NCBI RefSeq assembly: GCF_900659635.1
Contig: NZ_CAACVB010000047.1
Location: forward strand, 1-40,580
Reading direction: 5' to 3'
Origin: Actinomadura roseirufa
GTDB lineage: Bacteria; Actinomycetota; Actinomycetes; Streptosporangiales; Streptosporangiaceae
DNA: 40,580 nt
The stretch's first letter is position 1, and each line of letters starts with the position of its first letter. This document shows positions 1 to 8,390 of the stretch, one piece after another. A program made the translations under genes and the position numbers. The notes under the pieces are model-generated. The model was not told where the DNA came from. It did no database searches and saw nothing but the letters and a program-made list of their open reading frames with translations.

Positions 1-2
1 CC

Positions 3-650
3 GTGCAGGCGCGCCCGCGGGCGCAGCAGCGGCGGCAGCCGCCCGACTGCGCGCGGCTCAGGTGCGTGGCGCTGACGTTCGACGACGGGCCCGCCGAGAG
101 CACCGGCCGGCTGCTCGACGTGCTCGCGGCCCGGCAGGTGCGGGCCACGTTCTTCCTGATCGGGGAGAACGCCGCGGCCCACCCCGAGATGGTGCGCCGC
201 GAGGTCGCGGCCGGGCACGAGGTCGCCAACCACAGCTACACGCACGCCGACCTGGGACGGGCGTCCCAGAAGAAGATCATGTCAGAGCTGACCCGGACGC
301 AGGACGCGGTGCGGCGGGCGTCCGGGGTGACGCCGGTGCTGCTGCGGCCGCCCTACGGGTCCACGAGCCGGCGGCTGACGAGGGACGCCCGGCGGCTGGG
401 GCTGTCCCAGATCCTGTGGACGGTGGACCCACTCGACTGGGAGATCCGCGACACCGGCTCGGTGGAGCGGCGAGTGATGAAGGAGGTGCGGCCGGGGAAC
501 GTGGTGCTGATGCACGATATCCATCCGACGACGGTGGCGGCCGTTCCCCGGATCCTGGACCGGCTGTCGGCCAAGGGGTACGTGTTCGTCACCGTGACGG
601 AGCTGTTCGGCGGCGAACTCGTCCCTGGGGAGCAGTACGTCCAGCGCTAA
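3..650 (+). CDS. NodB-type polysaccharide deacetylase, possibly 5'-truncated
   Basis: Predicted metal-dependent carbohydrate esterase family 4 enzyme that removes N-acetyl groups from a cell-wall or extracellular glycan. All five NodB motifs are visible: TFDDGP (residues 25-30, with the catalytic and metal-binding Asp pair), HSYTH (77-81, the two metal-ligand His), RPPYG, DPLDW, and LMHDIH near the C-terminus. The only start inside the window is GTG at position 3, and no signal peptide is present. Family members are normally secreted, so the true start with its export signal probably lies to the left of the window. The gene ends 63 bp before the next gene on the same strand. Family assignment is secure; the substrate (peptidoglycan, chitin or xylan) cannot be read from the sequence. 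Confidence 0.9.
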   Translation: MQARPRAQQRRQPPDCARLRCVALTFDDGPAESTGRLLDVLAARQVRATFFLIGENAAAHPEMVRREVAAGHEVANHSYTHADLGRASQKKIMSELTRTQDAVRRASGVTPVLLRPPYGSTSRRLTRDARRLGLSQILWTVDPLDWEIRDTGSVERRVMKEVRPGNVVLMHDIHPTTVAAVPRILDRLSAKGYVFVTVTELFGGELVPGEQYVQR

Positions 651-713
651 CTCAGGGGCGCCTCAGGGTCATCCCGGATGGTTCCGGGGCGCGGGGCGGC
701 GCACCATGAGGCC

Positions 714-1226
714 ATGGACAGTTATGCGGTGGGGGATCTCCGGGTCTCGGACGCCGAGCGCGACCAGGTCGTCCAGCGACTCCAGGACGCGTACGCCGAG
801 GGCCGCATCGACAACGACGAACTCGACATGCGCAGCCATCTGGCCATGACGGCCAAGACGCGCAGCGATCTGGGCGTGGTGACCCGGGACCTGGTGCCCG
901 TCACGACCGGCGCCGTGACCCGTTCTGAGGAGCCGACCGGTGAGGACCGGATGCTCGCGGCGGCCGCGCACGCGGTCGCGGTGCCGACGCTGTTCGTCGG
1001 GCCCCTCCTGCTGATGCTGCTGAGCGGCAAGCGGTCGGAGTACATCCGGCGGCAGGCGCGGGAGGCGGTGAACTTCCAGATCACGCTGCTGCTGGTCACG
1101 ATCGTGACGTTCGGGGTCGGCGGGCTGCTGTACGCGGTGGCGTGGATCCTGGCGGCGGTCGCGGCGGTGTTCGCGCTGACCGGCCAGACGTTCCGCTACC
1201 CCTGGATCCTGCGCCTGGTGAAGTAA
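714..1226 (+). CDS. DUF1707 / DUF4870 membrane protein
   Basis: Two-part protein of 170 aa. The N-terminal block (about residues 5-58, VGDLRVSDAERDQVVQRLQDAYAEG...) has the form of DUF1707, a short SHOCT-like domain found at the N-terminus of many actinobacterial membrane proteins. The C-terminal half (about 75-168) has two or three hydrophobic segments and a REAVNFQ-type motif as in DUF4870. It is therefore a small inner-membrane protein of unknown role. I chose ATG at 714 because DUF1707 proteins begin just before this motif; an in-frame ATG at 678 would only add a non-conserved extension. A strong hairpin terminator follows directly, so it is probably a single-gene unit. Confidence 0.85.
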   Translation: MDSYAVGDLRVSDAERDQVVQRLQDAYAEGRIDNDELDMRSHLAMTAKTRSDLGVVTRDLVPVTTGAVTRSEEPTGEDRMLAAAAHAVAVPTLFVGPLLLMLLSGKRSEYIRRQAREAVNFQITLLLVTIVTFGVGGLLYAVAWILAAVAAVFALTGQTFRYPWILRLVK

Positions 1227-1247
1227 CGGCGCCCGCCCTCCGCATGT

Positions 1248-1281
1248 TTCGCCGCGCCGACGGCGCGGCGAACGTTTGTTT
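1248..1281 (+). terminator. Rho-independent terminator after the DUF1707 gene
   Basis: TTCGCCGCGCC (1248-1258) and GGCGCGGCGAA (1262-1272) form a perfect 11-bp stem with a 3-nt loop. CGTTTGTTTCC follows, unusually T-rich for this genome. The rest of the gap to 1463 holds a relatively AT-rich stretch (about 1365-1445) that probably contains the promoter of the next gene; no clear -35/-10 pair could be assigned. Confidence 0.75.
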
Positions 1282-1463
1282 CCGCGGGTCCACGGGGAAA
1301 AGTCGACGTGGCCGCATTCGCGGTGCGGTCGCGACCTGGAGGGCCTCCGGTGCTGGACGAACGCTCTGTTGCTTTATTCCCTTCCCTGCCTGTGATGACC
1401 CTAACGTCCGACTTATATGGAACGTACATGGGATGATCGCTTAACTGTGTGAGGGAGGGGCAG

Positions 1464-2831
1464 ATGACGGAGCTTGCGATCAAGGGCGATCACCAGCGGG
1501 CGGTGGAGACGCTCAGGAGGTCCTACGAGGCGATCCCGGCGGGCGCGCCGGTACGGCTGGCCAAGCGGACCTCGAACCTGTTCCGGTGGCGGGACCCCTC
1601 GGACGCGCCGGGCCTGGACGTGTCGGGCTTCGACCGGGTCCTGGAGGTGGACCCCGGGGAGCGGACGGCCCTGGTCCAGGGCATGACGACCTATGAGGAC
1701 CTCGTCGACGCGACGCTCGCGCACGGGCTGATGCCCACGGTCGTCCCGCAGCTGAAGACGATCACGCTGGGCGGGGCGGTGACGGGCCTCGGCATCGAGT
1801 CGACGTCGTTCCGCGACGGGCTGCCGCACGAGGCCGTCCTGGAGATGGAGGTCCTCACCGGCGACGGGGAGATCGTCACCGCGACGCGCGACAACGAGCA
1901 CGCCGATCTGTTCTACGGGTTTCCCAACTCGTACGGGACGCTCGGTTACGGCCTGCGATTGAAGATCGAACTGCGTCCGGTGCGCCCGTTCGTGCGGTTG
2001 CGGCATCTGCGGTTCGGGGACGCGGCGGAACTGGCCCGCGCGATGGCCGAGATCACCGAGTCGGGCCGTTTCGAGGGTGAGACCGTCGACTTCATGGACG
2101 GCACGGTCTTCGGCGCGCGCGAGCAGTACATCACGCTCGGCTTCTTCGCCGACTCGGCGCCCTACACCTCGGACTACACGGGTCAGAAGATCTATTACAG
2201 GTCGATTCAGGAGCGGTCCGTCGACTTCCTGACGATCCGCGACTATCTGTGGCGCTGGGACACCGACTGGTTCTGGTGCTCGGGCGCGTTCGGCGTCCAG
2301 AACCCCACGGTGCGGCGGCTCTGGCCCGACAAGGCCAAGCGATCCGACGTGTACCGCAAGCTGGTCGCCTACGACCGCCGGTATCACGTCTTGGCGCGCG
2401 TGGAGCGGTGGCGGGGCCTGCGGCCGCGCGAGGACGTCATCCAGGACATCGAGGTGCCGGTCGAGCGGCTTTCCGAGTTCCTGGACTTCTTCCACGAGAA
2501 GGTCGGCATGAGCCCGGTCTGGCTGTGCCCCCTGCGTGCGAAGGAGGAGTGGCCGCTCTACCCGCTGGAGACGGGGCGGACGTACGTGAACGTCGGCTTC
2601 TGGGGGACGGTCCGGCTGCCACCGGGGCAGATCCCCGAGTACCACAACCGTCTCATCGAGCGCAGGGTCGCGGCCCTTGACGGGCACAAGTCCCTCTACT
2701 CGACTGCTTTTTACAGCAGGGACGAGTTCTGGCGGTACTACGACGGGGAGACCTACCGGCGGCTCAAGGGGGCCTACGACCCCGGCGGGCGGCTGCTGGA
2801 CCTCTACGACAAGTGCGTGCGCGGGCGCTGA
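1464..2831 (+). CDS. tmsA: FAD-binding oxidoreductase of 10-methyl fatty acid synthesis
   Basis: 455-aa flavoprotein of the FAD_binding_4 (PCMH/DHCR24-like) type. The FAD domain lies in the first half: MTTYEDLVDATLAHGLMP, then PQLKTITLGGAVTGLGIES, and a DLFYGFPNSYGTLGY block. It is followed directly by a CFA-synthase-like methyltransferase on the same strand. This is the arrangement of the bfaA/tmsA-bfaB/tmsB pair. In that pathway the methyltransferase makes a 10-methylene intermediate from oleoyl phospholipid and this enzyme reduces it to 10-methylstearate (tuberculostearate). The ATG at 1464 is preceded by GGGAGGGG; an upstream in-frame GTG (1449) lies before that ribosome binding site and was rejected. 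The function is inferred from family plus gene pairing. Confidence 0.85.
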   Translation: MTELAIKGDHQRAVETLRRSYEAIPAGAPVRLAKRTSNLFRWRDPSDAPGLDVSGFDRVLEVDPGERTALVQGMTTYEDLVDATLAHGLMPTVVPQLKTITLGGAVTGLGIESTSFRDGLPHEAVLEMEVLTGDGEIVTATRDNEHADLFYGFPNSYGTLGYGLRLKIELRPVRPFVRLRHLRFGDAAELARAMAEITESGRFEGETVDFMDGTVFGAREQYITLGFFADSAPYTSDYTGQKIYYRSIQERSVDFLTIRDYLWRWDTDWFWCSGAFGVQNPTVRRLWPDKAKRSDVYRKLVAYDRRYHVLARVERWRGLRPREDVIQDIEVPVERLSEFLDFFHEKVGMSPVWLCPLRAKEEWPLYPLETGRTYVNVGFWGTVRLPPGQIPEYHNRLIERRVAALDGHKSLYSTAFYSRDEFWRYYDGETYRRLKGAYDPGGRLLDLYDKCVRGR

Positions 2832-2929
2832 TCGGCGTCCGTCGCGATCGGGGGGGGAGGACCCCGGAAGGGGGACGGGCGGCCGACCATGCCCGTCCCG
2901 CCCGGGGGCGAGAGACAGGAGGGATCAAG

Positions 2930-4195
2930 ATGACGCTGGCCAGGGTCTTCGAGCAGCTCGCCGGGGCTGAGGCGCCAGTGGAGTTCACGGCGTACGACGG
3001 GACGCGGGCGGGGGTGCCCGGCGCCGACATCAGGTTCGACGTTCGCTCGCCGTACGCGGTGTCCTATCTGGTGCATTCGCCGGGGGCGCTGGGGCTGGCG
3101 CGCGCCTATGTCAGCGGCATGATCGATGTCAGCGGGGACATGGTCACGGCGCTGACGACGATGCAGCAGGTCCTCGGGGACGTGACGCCGCGCGACAAGG
3201 CGCGGATCATCCGTTCGGTGCTGGGCGACCCGCTGCTGCGCGGGGCGATCTCCCGGCGGCTGGACCCGCCGCCGCAGGAGGCGCCGTTCAGCCGCGTCCC
3301 GACGTGGCTCCGGCACTCCAAGCGGCGGGACGCGAAGGCCATCTCGCACCACTACGACGTGTCCAACACCTTCTATGAGTGGGTCCTCGGGCCGTCGATG
3401 GCCTACACCTGTGCCTGTTACCCGACGGAGGACGCGACCCTGGAGGAGGCGCAGTTCTTCAAGCACGACCTCGTGGCCAGGAAGCTCGGGCTTGAGCCCG
3501 GCATGCGGCTGCTGGACGTCGGGTGCGGCTGGGGCGGCATGGTGATGCACGCCGCCAAGGAGTACGGGGTGCGGGCGCTCGGCGTGACGCTGTCGAAGCA
3601 GCAGGCCGAGTGGGCGCAGAAGGCCATCGCCGACCGGGGCCTGTCCGACCTCGCCGAGGTGCGCTTCCTGGACTACCGGGACGTGGCCGAGACGGGATTC
3701 GACGCGATCAGCTCGATCGGCCTCACCGAGCACATCGGCAAGGCCAACCTGCCGTCCTACTTCGGGTTCCTGCACGGCAAGCTGAAGAAGGGCGGGCGGA
3801 TGCTGAACCACACCATCACCCGCCCGGACAACCTGGCCCCGTCCATCAAGCAGGGCGGGTTCATCAACCGGTACGTGTTCCCGGACGGGGAGCTCGAGGG
3901 TCCCGGCCACATCCAGTCGCAGATGAACGACGCGGGGTTCGAGATCCGCCACCAGGAGAACCTGCGCGAGCACTACGCGCGGACGCTCACGGGGTGGTGC
4001 CGCAACCTCGACGAGCACTGGGACGAGGCCGTCGCCGAGGTCGGCGAGGGCACGGCCCGCGTGTGGCGGGTGTACATGGCGGGCTGCGTTCTGGGCTTCA
4101 ACCAGAACTGGATCCAGCTGCACCAGACGCTGGGCGTCAAGCTGGACGACGACGGGGAGAGCCGCATGCCGCTGCGCCCCACCTGGCTGGGGTGA
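2930..4195 (+). CDS. tmsB: Cyclopropane-fatty-acid-synthase-like methyltransferase
   Basis: 421-aa SAM-dependent methyltransferase of the cyclopropane/mycolic-acid synthase family. Visible features are ISHHYDVSNTFYEWVLG with SMAYTCACY (about 138-164), the SAM-binding LLDVGCGWGG (194-203), and SSIGLTEHIGK in the catalytic region. An extra N-terminal region of about 130 residues precedes the methyltransferase core, as in E. coli Cfa. Paired 98 bp downstream of the flavoprotein, it probably adds a methyl carbon to C10 of oleoyl chains in membrane phospholipid. I chose ATG 2930 because AGGAGGG sits 6 nt upstream; an in-frame GTG at 2813 overlaps the previous gene. No tmsC-like third gene follows; a terminator and a convergent lipoprotein gene come next. 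Confidence 0.87.
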   Translation: MTLARVFEQLAGAEAPVEFTAYDGTRAGVPGADIRFDVRSPYAVSYLVHSPGALGLARAYVSGMIDVSGDMVTALTTMQQVLGDVTPRDKARIIRSVLGDPLLRGAISRRLDPPPQEAPFSRVPTWLRHSKRRDAKAISHHYDVSNTFYEWVLGPSMAYTCACYPTEDATLEEAQFFKHDLVARKLGLEPGMRLLDVGCGWGGMVMHAAKEYGVRALGVTLSKQQAEWAQKAIADRGLSDLAEVRFLDYRDVAETGFDAISSIGLTEHIGKANLPSYFGFLHGKLKKGGRMLNHTITRPDNLAPSIKQGGFINRYVFPDGELEGPGHIQSQMNDAGFEIRHQENLREHYARTLTGWCRNLDEHWDEAVAEVGEGTARVWRVYMAGCVLGFNQNWIQLHQTLGVKLDDDGESRMPLRPTWLG

Positions 4196-4215
4196 CGCGG
4201 GCTCCGCTCCCGCAC

Positions 4216-4263
4216 GAACACCGAAGAGCCGGCAGGGTCCTCCCCGCCGGCTCTTCCGTGTTC
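4216..4263. terminator. Bidirectional terminator between tmsB and the lipoprotein gene
   Basis: An 18-bp arm (4216-4233) pairs with 4246-4263 with a single C-C mismatch. The stem core is AAGAGCCGGC / GCCGGCTCTT with a GC-rich loop. It lies between two convergent genes and reads well in both directions. Confidence 0.75.
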
Positions 4264-4310
4264 CCGGACGCGCGTCACGGCACGGGTCCAGAGCACGGGC
4301 CCGGCAAGGG

Positions 4311-5039
4311 TCACAGCACCTCGAGGGTGCCCGTGATCTGATCGGCCTCCGGCGGCATCGTGCCCTCCTTGGCGGTGACGGTGAGGGAGCACGCGCGGCT
4401 GCCGTCGCCGACCTGGACCTGCCGCCCGGTGAGCGTCCCGGCGGCGGACCGGAGCGTGTAGGTGGTGCGGATGCCGGGGCGCCCGGCGACGGTGGTCCGG
4501 GTGATCTCGACGTCCTGGGCGCCGAGCTGGTTCATGCCGAGCCGGGTACCGGTCTCCAGCGCCTCGACCGAGGACGCGGGGGACGGGGTGCACAGCGCGT
4601 TGACGTTGGTGGCGTAGCCCTTCTGCGCGGACTCGGACTCGACGGCGTAGACGGCCTTCTGGCGGCCGAGCAGGGAGAGGCTCTGCCGCAGCAGCTCCTC
4701 GTTCGCGCCCTGCAGGCCGAGCCGCTTCAGGCCCTCCTCGGCCTCGCCGGAGGTGAGGTCGATCTCGACCCAGCCTTCGGGGACCGACATGCGCACGCCG
4801 TTCTCGGACCCGCCGATCGTCTTCCAGCCCGCCGGGACCCCGCCGGCGGGGGCGGCGGCCGGGGGGTCGGTGGGAGAGGCGGTCGCGGGCGGCGTCGGGG
4901 GGACGGCCCCTTCGACGGGTGCGGCCGGCGTGGCCGGAACGGGCGGCGGCGAGGCGCTCTGGTCGTCGCCCAGGCAGCCGGTGAGGGAGAGGGCGGCGGC
5001 GGCTCCCGCCACCGCGCAGGTGAGCACCCGGCGGACCAT
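4311..5039 (-). CDS. Putative secreted lipoprotein
   Basis: 242-aa exported lipoprotein. Starting at the ATG at 5039, the N-terminus is MVRR followed by a hydrophobic run and a lipobox LSLTGC with Cys22 as the lipidation site. A low-complexity Pro/Ala/Thr-rich spacer (about 26-65) follows, as is common for actinobacterial surface lipoproteins. A globular domain then begins around WKTIGGSENGVRMSVPEGWVEIDL, resembling the LpqN/LpqT-type lipoprotein fold in general form only. I chose this start because it gives a clean signal peptide and has AAAGGAA upstream. No precise function is recognised. It is convergent with tmsB, with a shared terminator between them. Confidence 0.8.
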   Translation of the reverse strand: MVRRVLTCAVAGAAAALSLTGCLGDDQSASPPPVPATPAAPVEGAVPPTPPATASPTDPPAAAPAGGVPAGWKTIGGSENGVRMSVPEGWVEIDLTSGEAEEGLKRLGLQGANEELLRQSLSLLGRQKAVYAVESESAQKGYATNVNALCTPSPASSVEALETGTRLGMNQLGAQDVEITRTTVAGRPGIRTTYTLRSAAGTLTGRQVQVGDGSRACSLTVTAKEGTMPPEADQITGTLEVL

Positions 5040-5080
5040 GATCGGTTCCTTTCGCTCCACAGTGTGTGAAAAGGGATGCA

Positions 5081-5779
5081 ATGGACGATAACGGGGTTCG
5101 CTCGGCGAGATGTGCTCTACGTCACATGATCGCTCCGGTCCCTCGGCCAGGCGAGGCTCCGTTCGCTGACCTCATCCGGCCGGTCGAGATGGGGGAGGGG
5201 CCTGCGTCCAGGACGAGCGCTGCGCGCGGCCCCCCGGACAGGGTGGCGAGCAGGGCGCCCGAGGCGCCACCCGGGGGCGTGATGTCCGCACCGAGGCGGC
5301 CGTCCACCGAGCGCGCCGGACCGTTGTTCGATCCCGCCGTGGAGGACGGCGAGGACGGCGAGGACGGCGAGGACGGCGAGGACGATGAGGACGGTGAGGA
5401 GGACGGTGAGGGAGGTGGGGACGGCGAGGACGATGAGGACGGTGAGGAGGACGGTGAGGGAGGTGGGGACGATGAGGACGATGAGGACGGTGAGGAGGAC
5501 GGTGAGGGAGGTGGGGACGATGAGGACGATGAGGAGGACGGTGAGGGCGGGGCGGTGAGGACGGTGAGGACGCGGCACGGGGTACTGCGCGTGCTCCTGG
5601 CGGGCCGGAGCTGCGCGACCGCCAGGCCCACCCGGCTCTGCGCCGGGTCCACACCCGAGCACAGCGACCACCGGCGGGCCGACACCGTCCTGGAGCACCT
5701 TGGGGCCGACCCCGCATCCCTGGAACTGCTCACCGGGAGCAGGCTCGCTTTGTACGGCCCCGCCGCGCCCGCCCGCTGA
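5081..5779 (+). CDS. Hypothetical protein with an acidic repeat (doubtful)
   Basis: Possible 232-aa protein from ATG 5081, which has AAAAGGGA just upstream. The central third (about residues 88-157) is almost entirely Asp, Glu and Gly, built from 9-bp and 48-bp tandem DNA repeats. The C-terminal part (VLRVLLAGRSCATARPTRLCAG...) has third-position GC typical of real genes, and it ends just before a bidirectional terminator. Against it: the first about 30 codons have poor codon bias, the start is only 41 bp from the divergent lipoprotein gene, and the opposite strand is also open. No domain is recognised. It could be a fast-evolving surface or metal-binding protein or simply a spurious ORF over a minisatellite. 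Confidence 0.35.
   Translation: MDDNGVRSARCALRHMIAPVPRPGEAPFADLIRPVEMGEGPASRTSAARGPPDRVASRAPEAPPGGVMSAPRRPSTERAGPLFDPAVEDGEDGEDGEDGEDDEDGEEDGEGGGDGEDDEDGEEDGEGGGDDEDDEDGEEDGEGGGDDEDDEEDGEGGAVRTVRTRHGVLRVLLAGRSCATARPTRLCAGSTPEHSDHRRADTVLEHLGADPASLELLTGSRLALYGPAAPAR
5342..5551. repeat. Acidic minisatellite (9-bp and 48-bp units)
   Basis: Starts with about four copies of GAGGACGGC (from 5342). Three full copies of a 48-bp unit follow (5372-5419, 5420-5467, 5468-5515), then a shortened fourth copy. Each unit encodes (D/G)-rich acidic sequence on the plus strand. Copies 2 and 3 differ by only a few bases, so the array is recent. Such arrays are prone to length change and assembly error. Confidence 0.85.
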
Positions 5780-5780
5780 C

Positions 5781-5811
5781 GGCCCGCCGGGGCGAGTCTC
5801 GTCGGCGGGCC
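5781..5811. terminator. Bidirectional terminator upstream of the ligase stop
   Basis: GGCCCGCCG (5781-5789) and CGGCGGGCC (5803-5811) form a perfect 9-bp stem with a 13-nt loop between two convergent reading frames. It most likely terminates the acyl-CoA ligase transcript on the minus strand. Confidence 0.6.
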
Positions 5812-5869
5812 GGCCGCGCCGCGACCTGGGCCCGGCACCTGCGTCCGGGCCCGTATCCCTCGGGCCGGT

Positions 5870-7414
5870 CTAGCGCAGCTCGCGCTTGAGGATCTTGCCC
5901 GTGGCGGTCATCGGCAGTTCCTCGCGGAACTCGACGATCCGCGGGTACTTGTAGGCCGCGAACTGCTCTTTGCCCCAGGCCACCAGCTCGTCCTCGGTGA
6001 CGGTGGCCTCCGGCGCGCGGATCACGTACGCCTTGATCTCCTCGCCGTGGGTCGGGTGCGCGACGCCCACCACCGCGGCCAGCGACACCTGCGGGTGGGT
6101 CATGAGGACCTCTTCCAGCTCCCGCGGGTACACGTTGTAACCGCCCCGGATGATCATGTCCTTGGAGCGGTCGATGATGTAGTAGTAGCCGTCCTCGTCG
6201 CGGCGCGCCACGTCCCCGGTGCGGAACCAGCCGTCCCGCATCGCCTCGGCGGTGTCCTCCGGCCGGCCGTAGTAGCCCTTCATGACGTTGTGGCCGCGGA
6301 TGGCGATCTCCCCGGGCCCCTCGCCCTCGATCTCCTTCCACTCCTCGTCGATGAGCCTCATCTCCACGCCCCACACGGGAAGGCCGATCGACCCGGCTCG
6401 CGCCGGGCGGTCGGGGCGGTTGAAGGAGGCCACCGGGGACGTCTCCGAGAGGCCGTAGCCCTCCAGGACGCCCACCCCGAACTTCTCCTTGACGCCCTTG
6501 AGGACCTCCATCGGCAGCGCCGCGCCGCCCGAGACCGCCACGCGGAGGTTGTCGCGGATCGTACTGACGTCCTCGGCCGAGGTGTCGTCGTTGAGCAGCG
6601 CCCAGTACATGGTCGGGACGCCGGCGAAGAAGTTCACCTTCTCCTTGACCATCAGCTCGACGGCCTGCTTCGCGTCGAACCGCGGCTGCAGCACCAGCGT
6701 CGCCCGCCGGTAGAAGCCGACGTTCTGCACGCACGTCTGCCCGAAGATGTGGAACAGGGGCAGCGTCACCAGGGACGTGTCGTGCAGCGTCCGGTAGAAC
6801 AGCGTGTCGTCGACCATCGCGTTCATCAGCAGGTTGCCGTGGCTGAGCTCGGCGCCCTTGGGCCGTCCCGTCGTCCCGCTGGTGTAGATGATCACGGCGG
6901 TGTCGTCCGGCCCGGTCCGCGCGGTGTCGAACGTTCCGGGCAGGCCCGCCAGCGCCGACCAGAACAGCTCCGCGCCCGCGATCGGCGACTCGGCCGTCGC
7001 CAGGCTCGCCGGCATGAGGAAGAAGTGCTCGCAGGCCCCGGCCCGCTCGAACCCCGCGTACCCCATCTCGCCCAGCGGCAGTTCCGGCGTCCCCTCGAAG
7101 CAGAACAGCGCCTTGGCCTCCGAGTCGGCCAGGTGGTAGGCGATCTCCCGCGGCTTGAGCAGCACGTTCAGCGGGACGACGATCGCGCCCGCCTTGAGCG
7201 CCCCGAAGTACACCATCGGGAAGTACGGCAGGTTGGGGGTCGAGAGCGCCACCTTGTCGCCCGGTCCGATGCCGCGGGCCCGCAGCAGGTTCGCGACCTG
7301 GTTCGCGACCGAGTCGACGAAGGAGTACGAGAGCCGGATGTCCCCGAAAACGACCGCCTCGCGGTCGGGCGTCTCCCTGGCGGCGTCCTCCAGCAGCACG
7401 GACAGATTGAGCAT
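5870..7414 (-). CDS. Long-chain fatty-acid-CoA ligase (AMP-binding, ANL family)
   Basis: 514-aa adenylate-forming enzyme that activates a carboxylic acid with ATP and loads it onto CoA. The ANL core motifs are intact: IYTSGTTGRPKGAE (about 176-189, P-loop-like), EGYGLSET, GWFRTGDVARRDEDGYYYI with the hinge region at DRSKDMIIRGG, and C-terminal TATGKILKREL with catalytic Lys507. Length and layout match FadD-type long-chain or medium-chain acyl-CoA synthetases. ATG at 7414 has a GAGGAG site 5-10 nt upstream. It is monocistronic by spacing. The chain length of its substrate cannot be told; it may serve fatty-acid degradation or lipid remodelling. Confidence 0.9.
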   Translation of the reverse strand: MLNLSVLLEDAARETPDREAVVFGDIRLSYSFVDSVANQVANLLRARGIGPGDKVALSTPNLPYFPMVYFGALKAGAIVVPLNVLLKPREIAYHLADSEAKALFCFEGTPELPLGEMGYAGFERAGACEHFFLMPASLATAESPIAGAELFWSALAGLPGTFDTARTGPDDTAVIIYTSGTTGRPKGAELSHGNLLMNAMVDDTLFYRTLHDTSLVTLPLFHIFGQTCVQNVGFYRRATLVLQPRFDAKQAVELMVKEKVNFFAGVPTMYWALLNDDTSAEDVSTIRDNLRVAVSGGAALPMEVLKGVKEKFGVGVLEGYGLSETSPVASFNRPDRPARAGSIGLPVWGVEMRLIDEEWKEIEGEGPGEIAIRGHNVMKGYYGRPEDTAEAMRDGWFRTGDVARRDEDGYYYIIDRSKDMIIRGGYNVYPRELEEVLMTHPQVSLAAVVGVAHPTHGEEIKAYVIRAPEATVTEDELVAWGKEQFAAYKYPRIVEFREELPMTATGKILKRELR

Positions 7415-7580
7415 GGCACTCCTCGTGCGAACGGGTCACCGCCGGTTGTTACCGACGAGTGTATGAATCGTTCCGCACATCCTGCTCCATGCTCTACTGC
7501 CTGCGTCAACACCTTGGCGGCAGCCGGACGCGCTCCGGCCGGCGTGCGCGGGGGCCGGAGCGCGGCGTGGAGAAGACCGC

Positions 7581-7617
7581 GGGGGCCGGTCGGGATGCGC
7601 GGTCCCGGCCGGCCCCC
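7581..7617 (-). terminator. Terminator of the LPMO gene
   Basis: GGGGGCCGGTCGGGA (7581-7595) pairs over 15 bp with TCCCGGCCGGCCCCC (7603-7617), with one G-U wobble and a 7-nt loop. It lies about 60 bp past the stop codon of the minus-strand monooxygenase gene. The remaining 7415-7580 holds the promoter region of the ligase; nothing else is recognised there. Confidence 0.7.
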
Positions 7618-7674
7618 GGGCGCGGGCGGAGAGCGACGGTGCCCGCGGGAGGGTGGCCTTGAAGCCTCGGGACG

Positions 7675-8298
7675 TCAGCCGAAGTCGACGTCCGAGCACT
7701 GGTAGAAGGCGTTACCGGTGTCGGCGATGTCCCAGACGGCCAGGACGAGATGCCGGCCGTGCCTGGCGGGCAGTGAGCCGACATGGGAGACGGCCTGGGC
7801 GAGCTGCCTGCCCCGCCCGTTCACCTGGAGGAACGGTGTGAGGTCGAGGGAGGCGCGGGTGAGCGGCTGCGCCGGGTTCCAGCCGTCCTTGGTGAGGAAG
7901 TAGCGAAACGACGCGGTGGCGTGCGGCACGGTCAGGTTCCACGAGAAGGTGTAGGACTGGCCGCTGGTGAGCTTCGTCGCGGGCCACTGGCCTCCGCGCG
8001 GGTCGTCCAGCGGGGCCCAGCGGCCGTCGCCGGCGGCGCAGATCCTGCCGTCGCCGGGGCCGGAGCGGGGGAATCCCTTGGGGCCTTCGACGCTCATCGG
8101 CTCCCATTGGATGTCGCCGCAGTTCTTCACCGTGCCCCGTCCGCAGAGCAGGGACCGGCTGATGGGAGCGGTGGTGTAGCCGTGGGAGAGGGCCGGGGCC
8201 GCGACCGCGACGGTCAGGCCGGCCGACGCCACGGCGGTCAGGGCGAGTGTCCTCTTGCGTAAACGAGGAATCCGGGGGACGTGCGACGTGCTGGGCAT
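7675..8298 (-). CDS. Lytic polysaccharide monooxygenase, AA10 (chitin/cellulose-active)
   Basis: Secreted copper enzyme that oxidatively cleaves crystalline chitin or cellulose. The 207-aa protein has a signal peptide (basic MPSTSHVPRIPRLRKR, hydrophobic core, ending ALS) followed directly by His39 in HGYTTAPISRS. After signal cleavage this N-terminal His forms half of the copper histidine brace. The second brace ligand is His126 (VPHATASFRYF), and the axial Phe198 is in the DTGNAFYQCSDVDF tail, typical of bacterial AA10. No carbohydrate-binding module is attached, so it is a single-domain form. The ATG is preceded by GAGGAGG. A palindrome 92 bp upstream may be its operator. Substrate preference is not resolved. 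Confidence 0.93.
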   Translation of the reverse strand: MPSTSHVPRIPRLRKRTLALTAVASAGLTVAVAAPALSHGYTTAPISRSLLCGRGTVKNCGDIQWEPMSVEGPKGFPRSGPGDGRICAAGDGRWAPLDDPRGGQWPATKLTSGQSYTFSWNLTVPHATASFRYFLTKDGWNPAQPLTRASLDLTPFLQVNGRGRQLAQAVSHVGSLPARHGRHLVLAVWDIADTGNAFYQCSDVDFG

Positions 8299-8390
8299 AC
8301 GCGAACCTCCTCGGCGGGGTGGCCAGGCGGGGGTGACCTGTGGGAGTCGGTAGCCGCTGCGGGGCGGGAGCCAGGGAGCGGGAACTTCTT

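Noticed and set aside
5342..5551. Considered as a CRISPR-like array
   Set aside because: Units are contiguous, with no unique spacers, and stay in one reading frame.
5117..5838. Minus-strand frames across the acidic repeat, encoding TVLLTVLIV-type hydrophobic or PHRPHRPP-type repeats
   Set aside because: These are the complement of the GAGGACGGT repeats; no start context, and the flanks lack coding bias on this strand.
7415..7674. Small plus-strand frames in the gap between LPMO and ligase genes
   Set aside because: Arg/Pro-rich with no conserved pattern; the region is explained by a terminator and a promoter.
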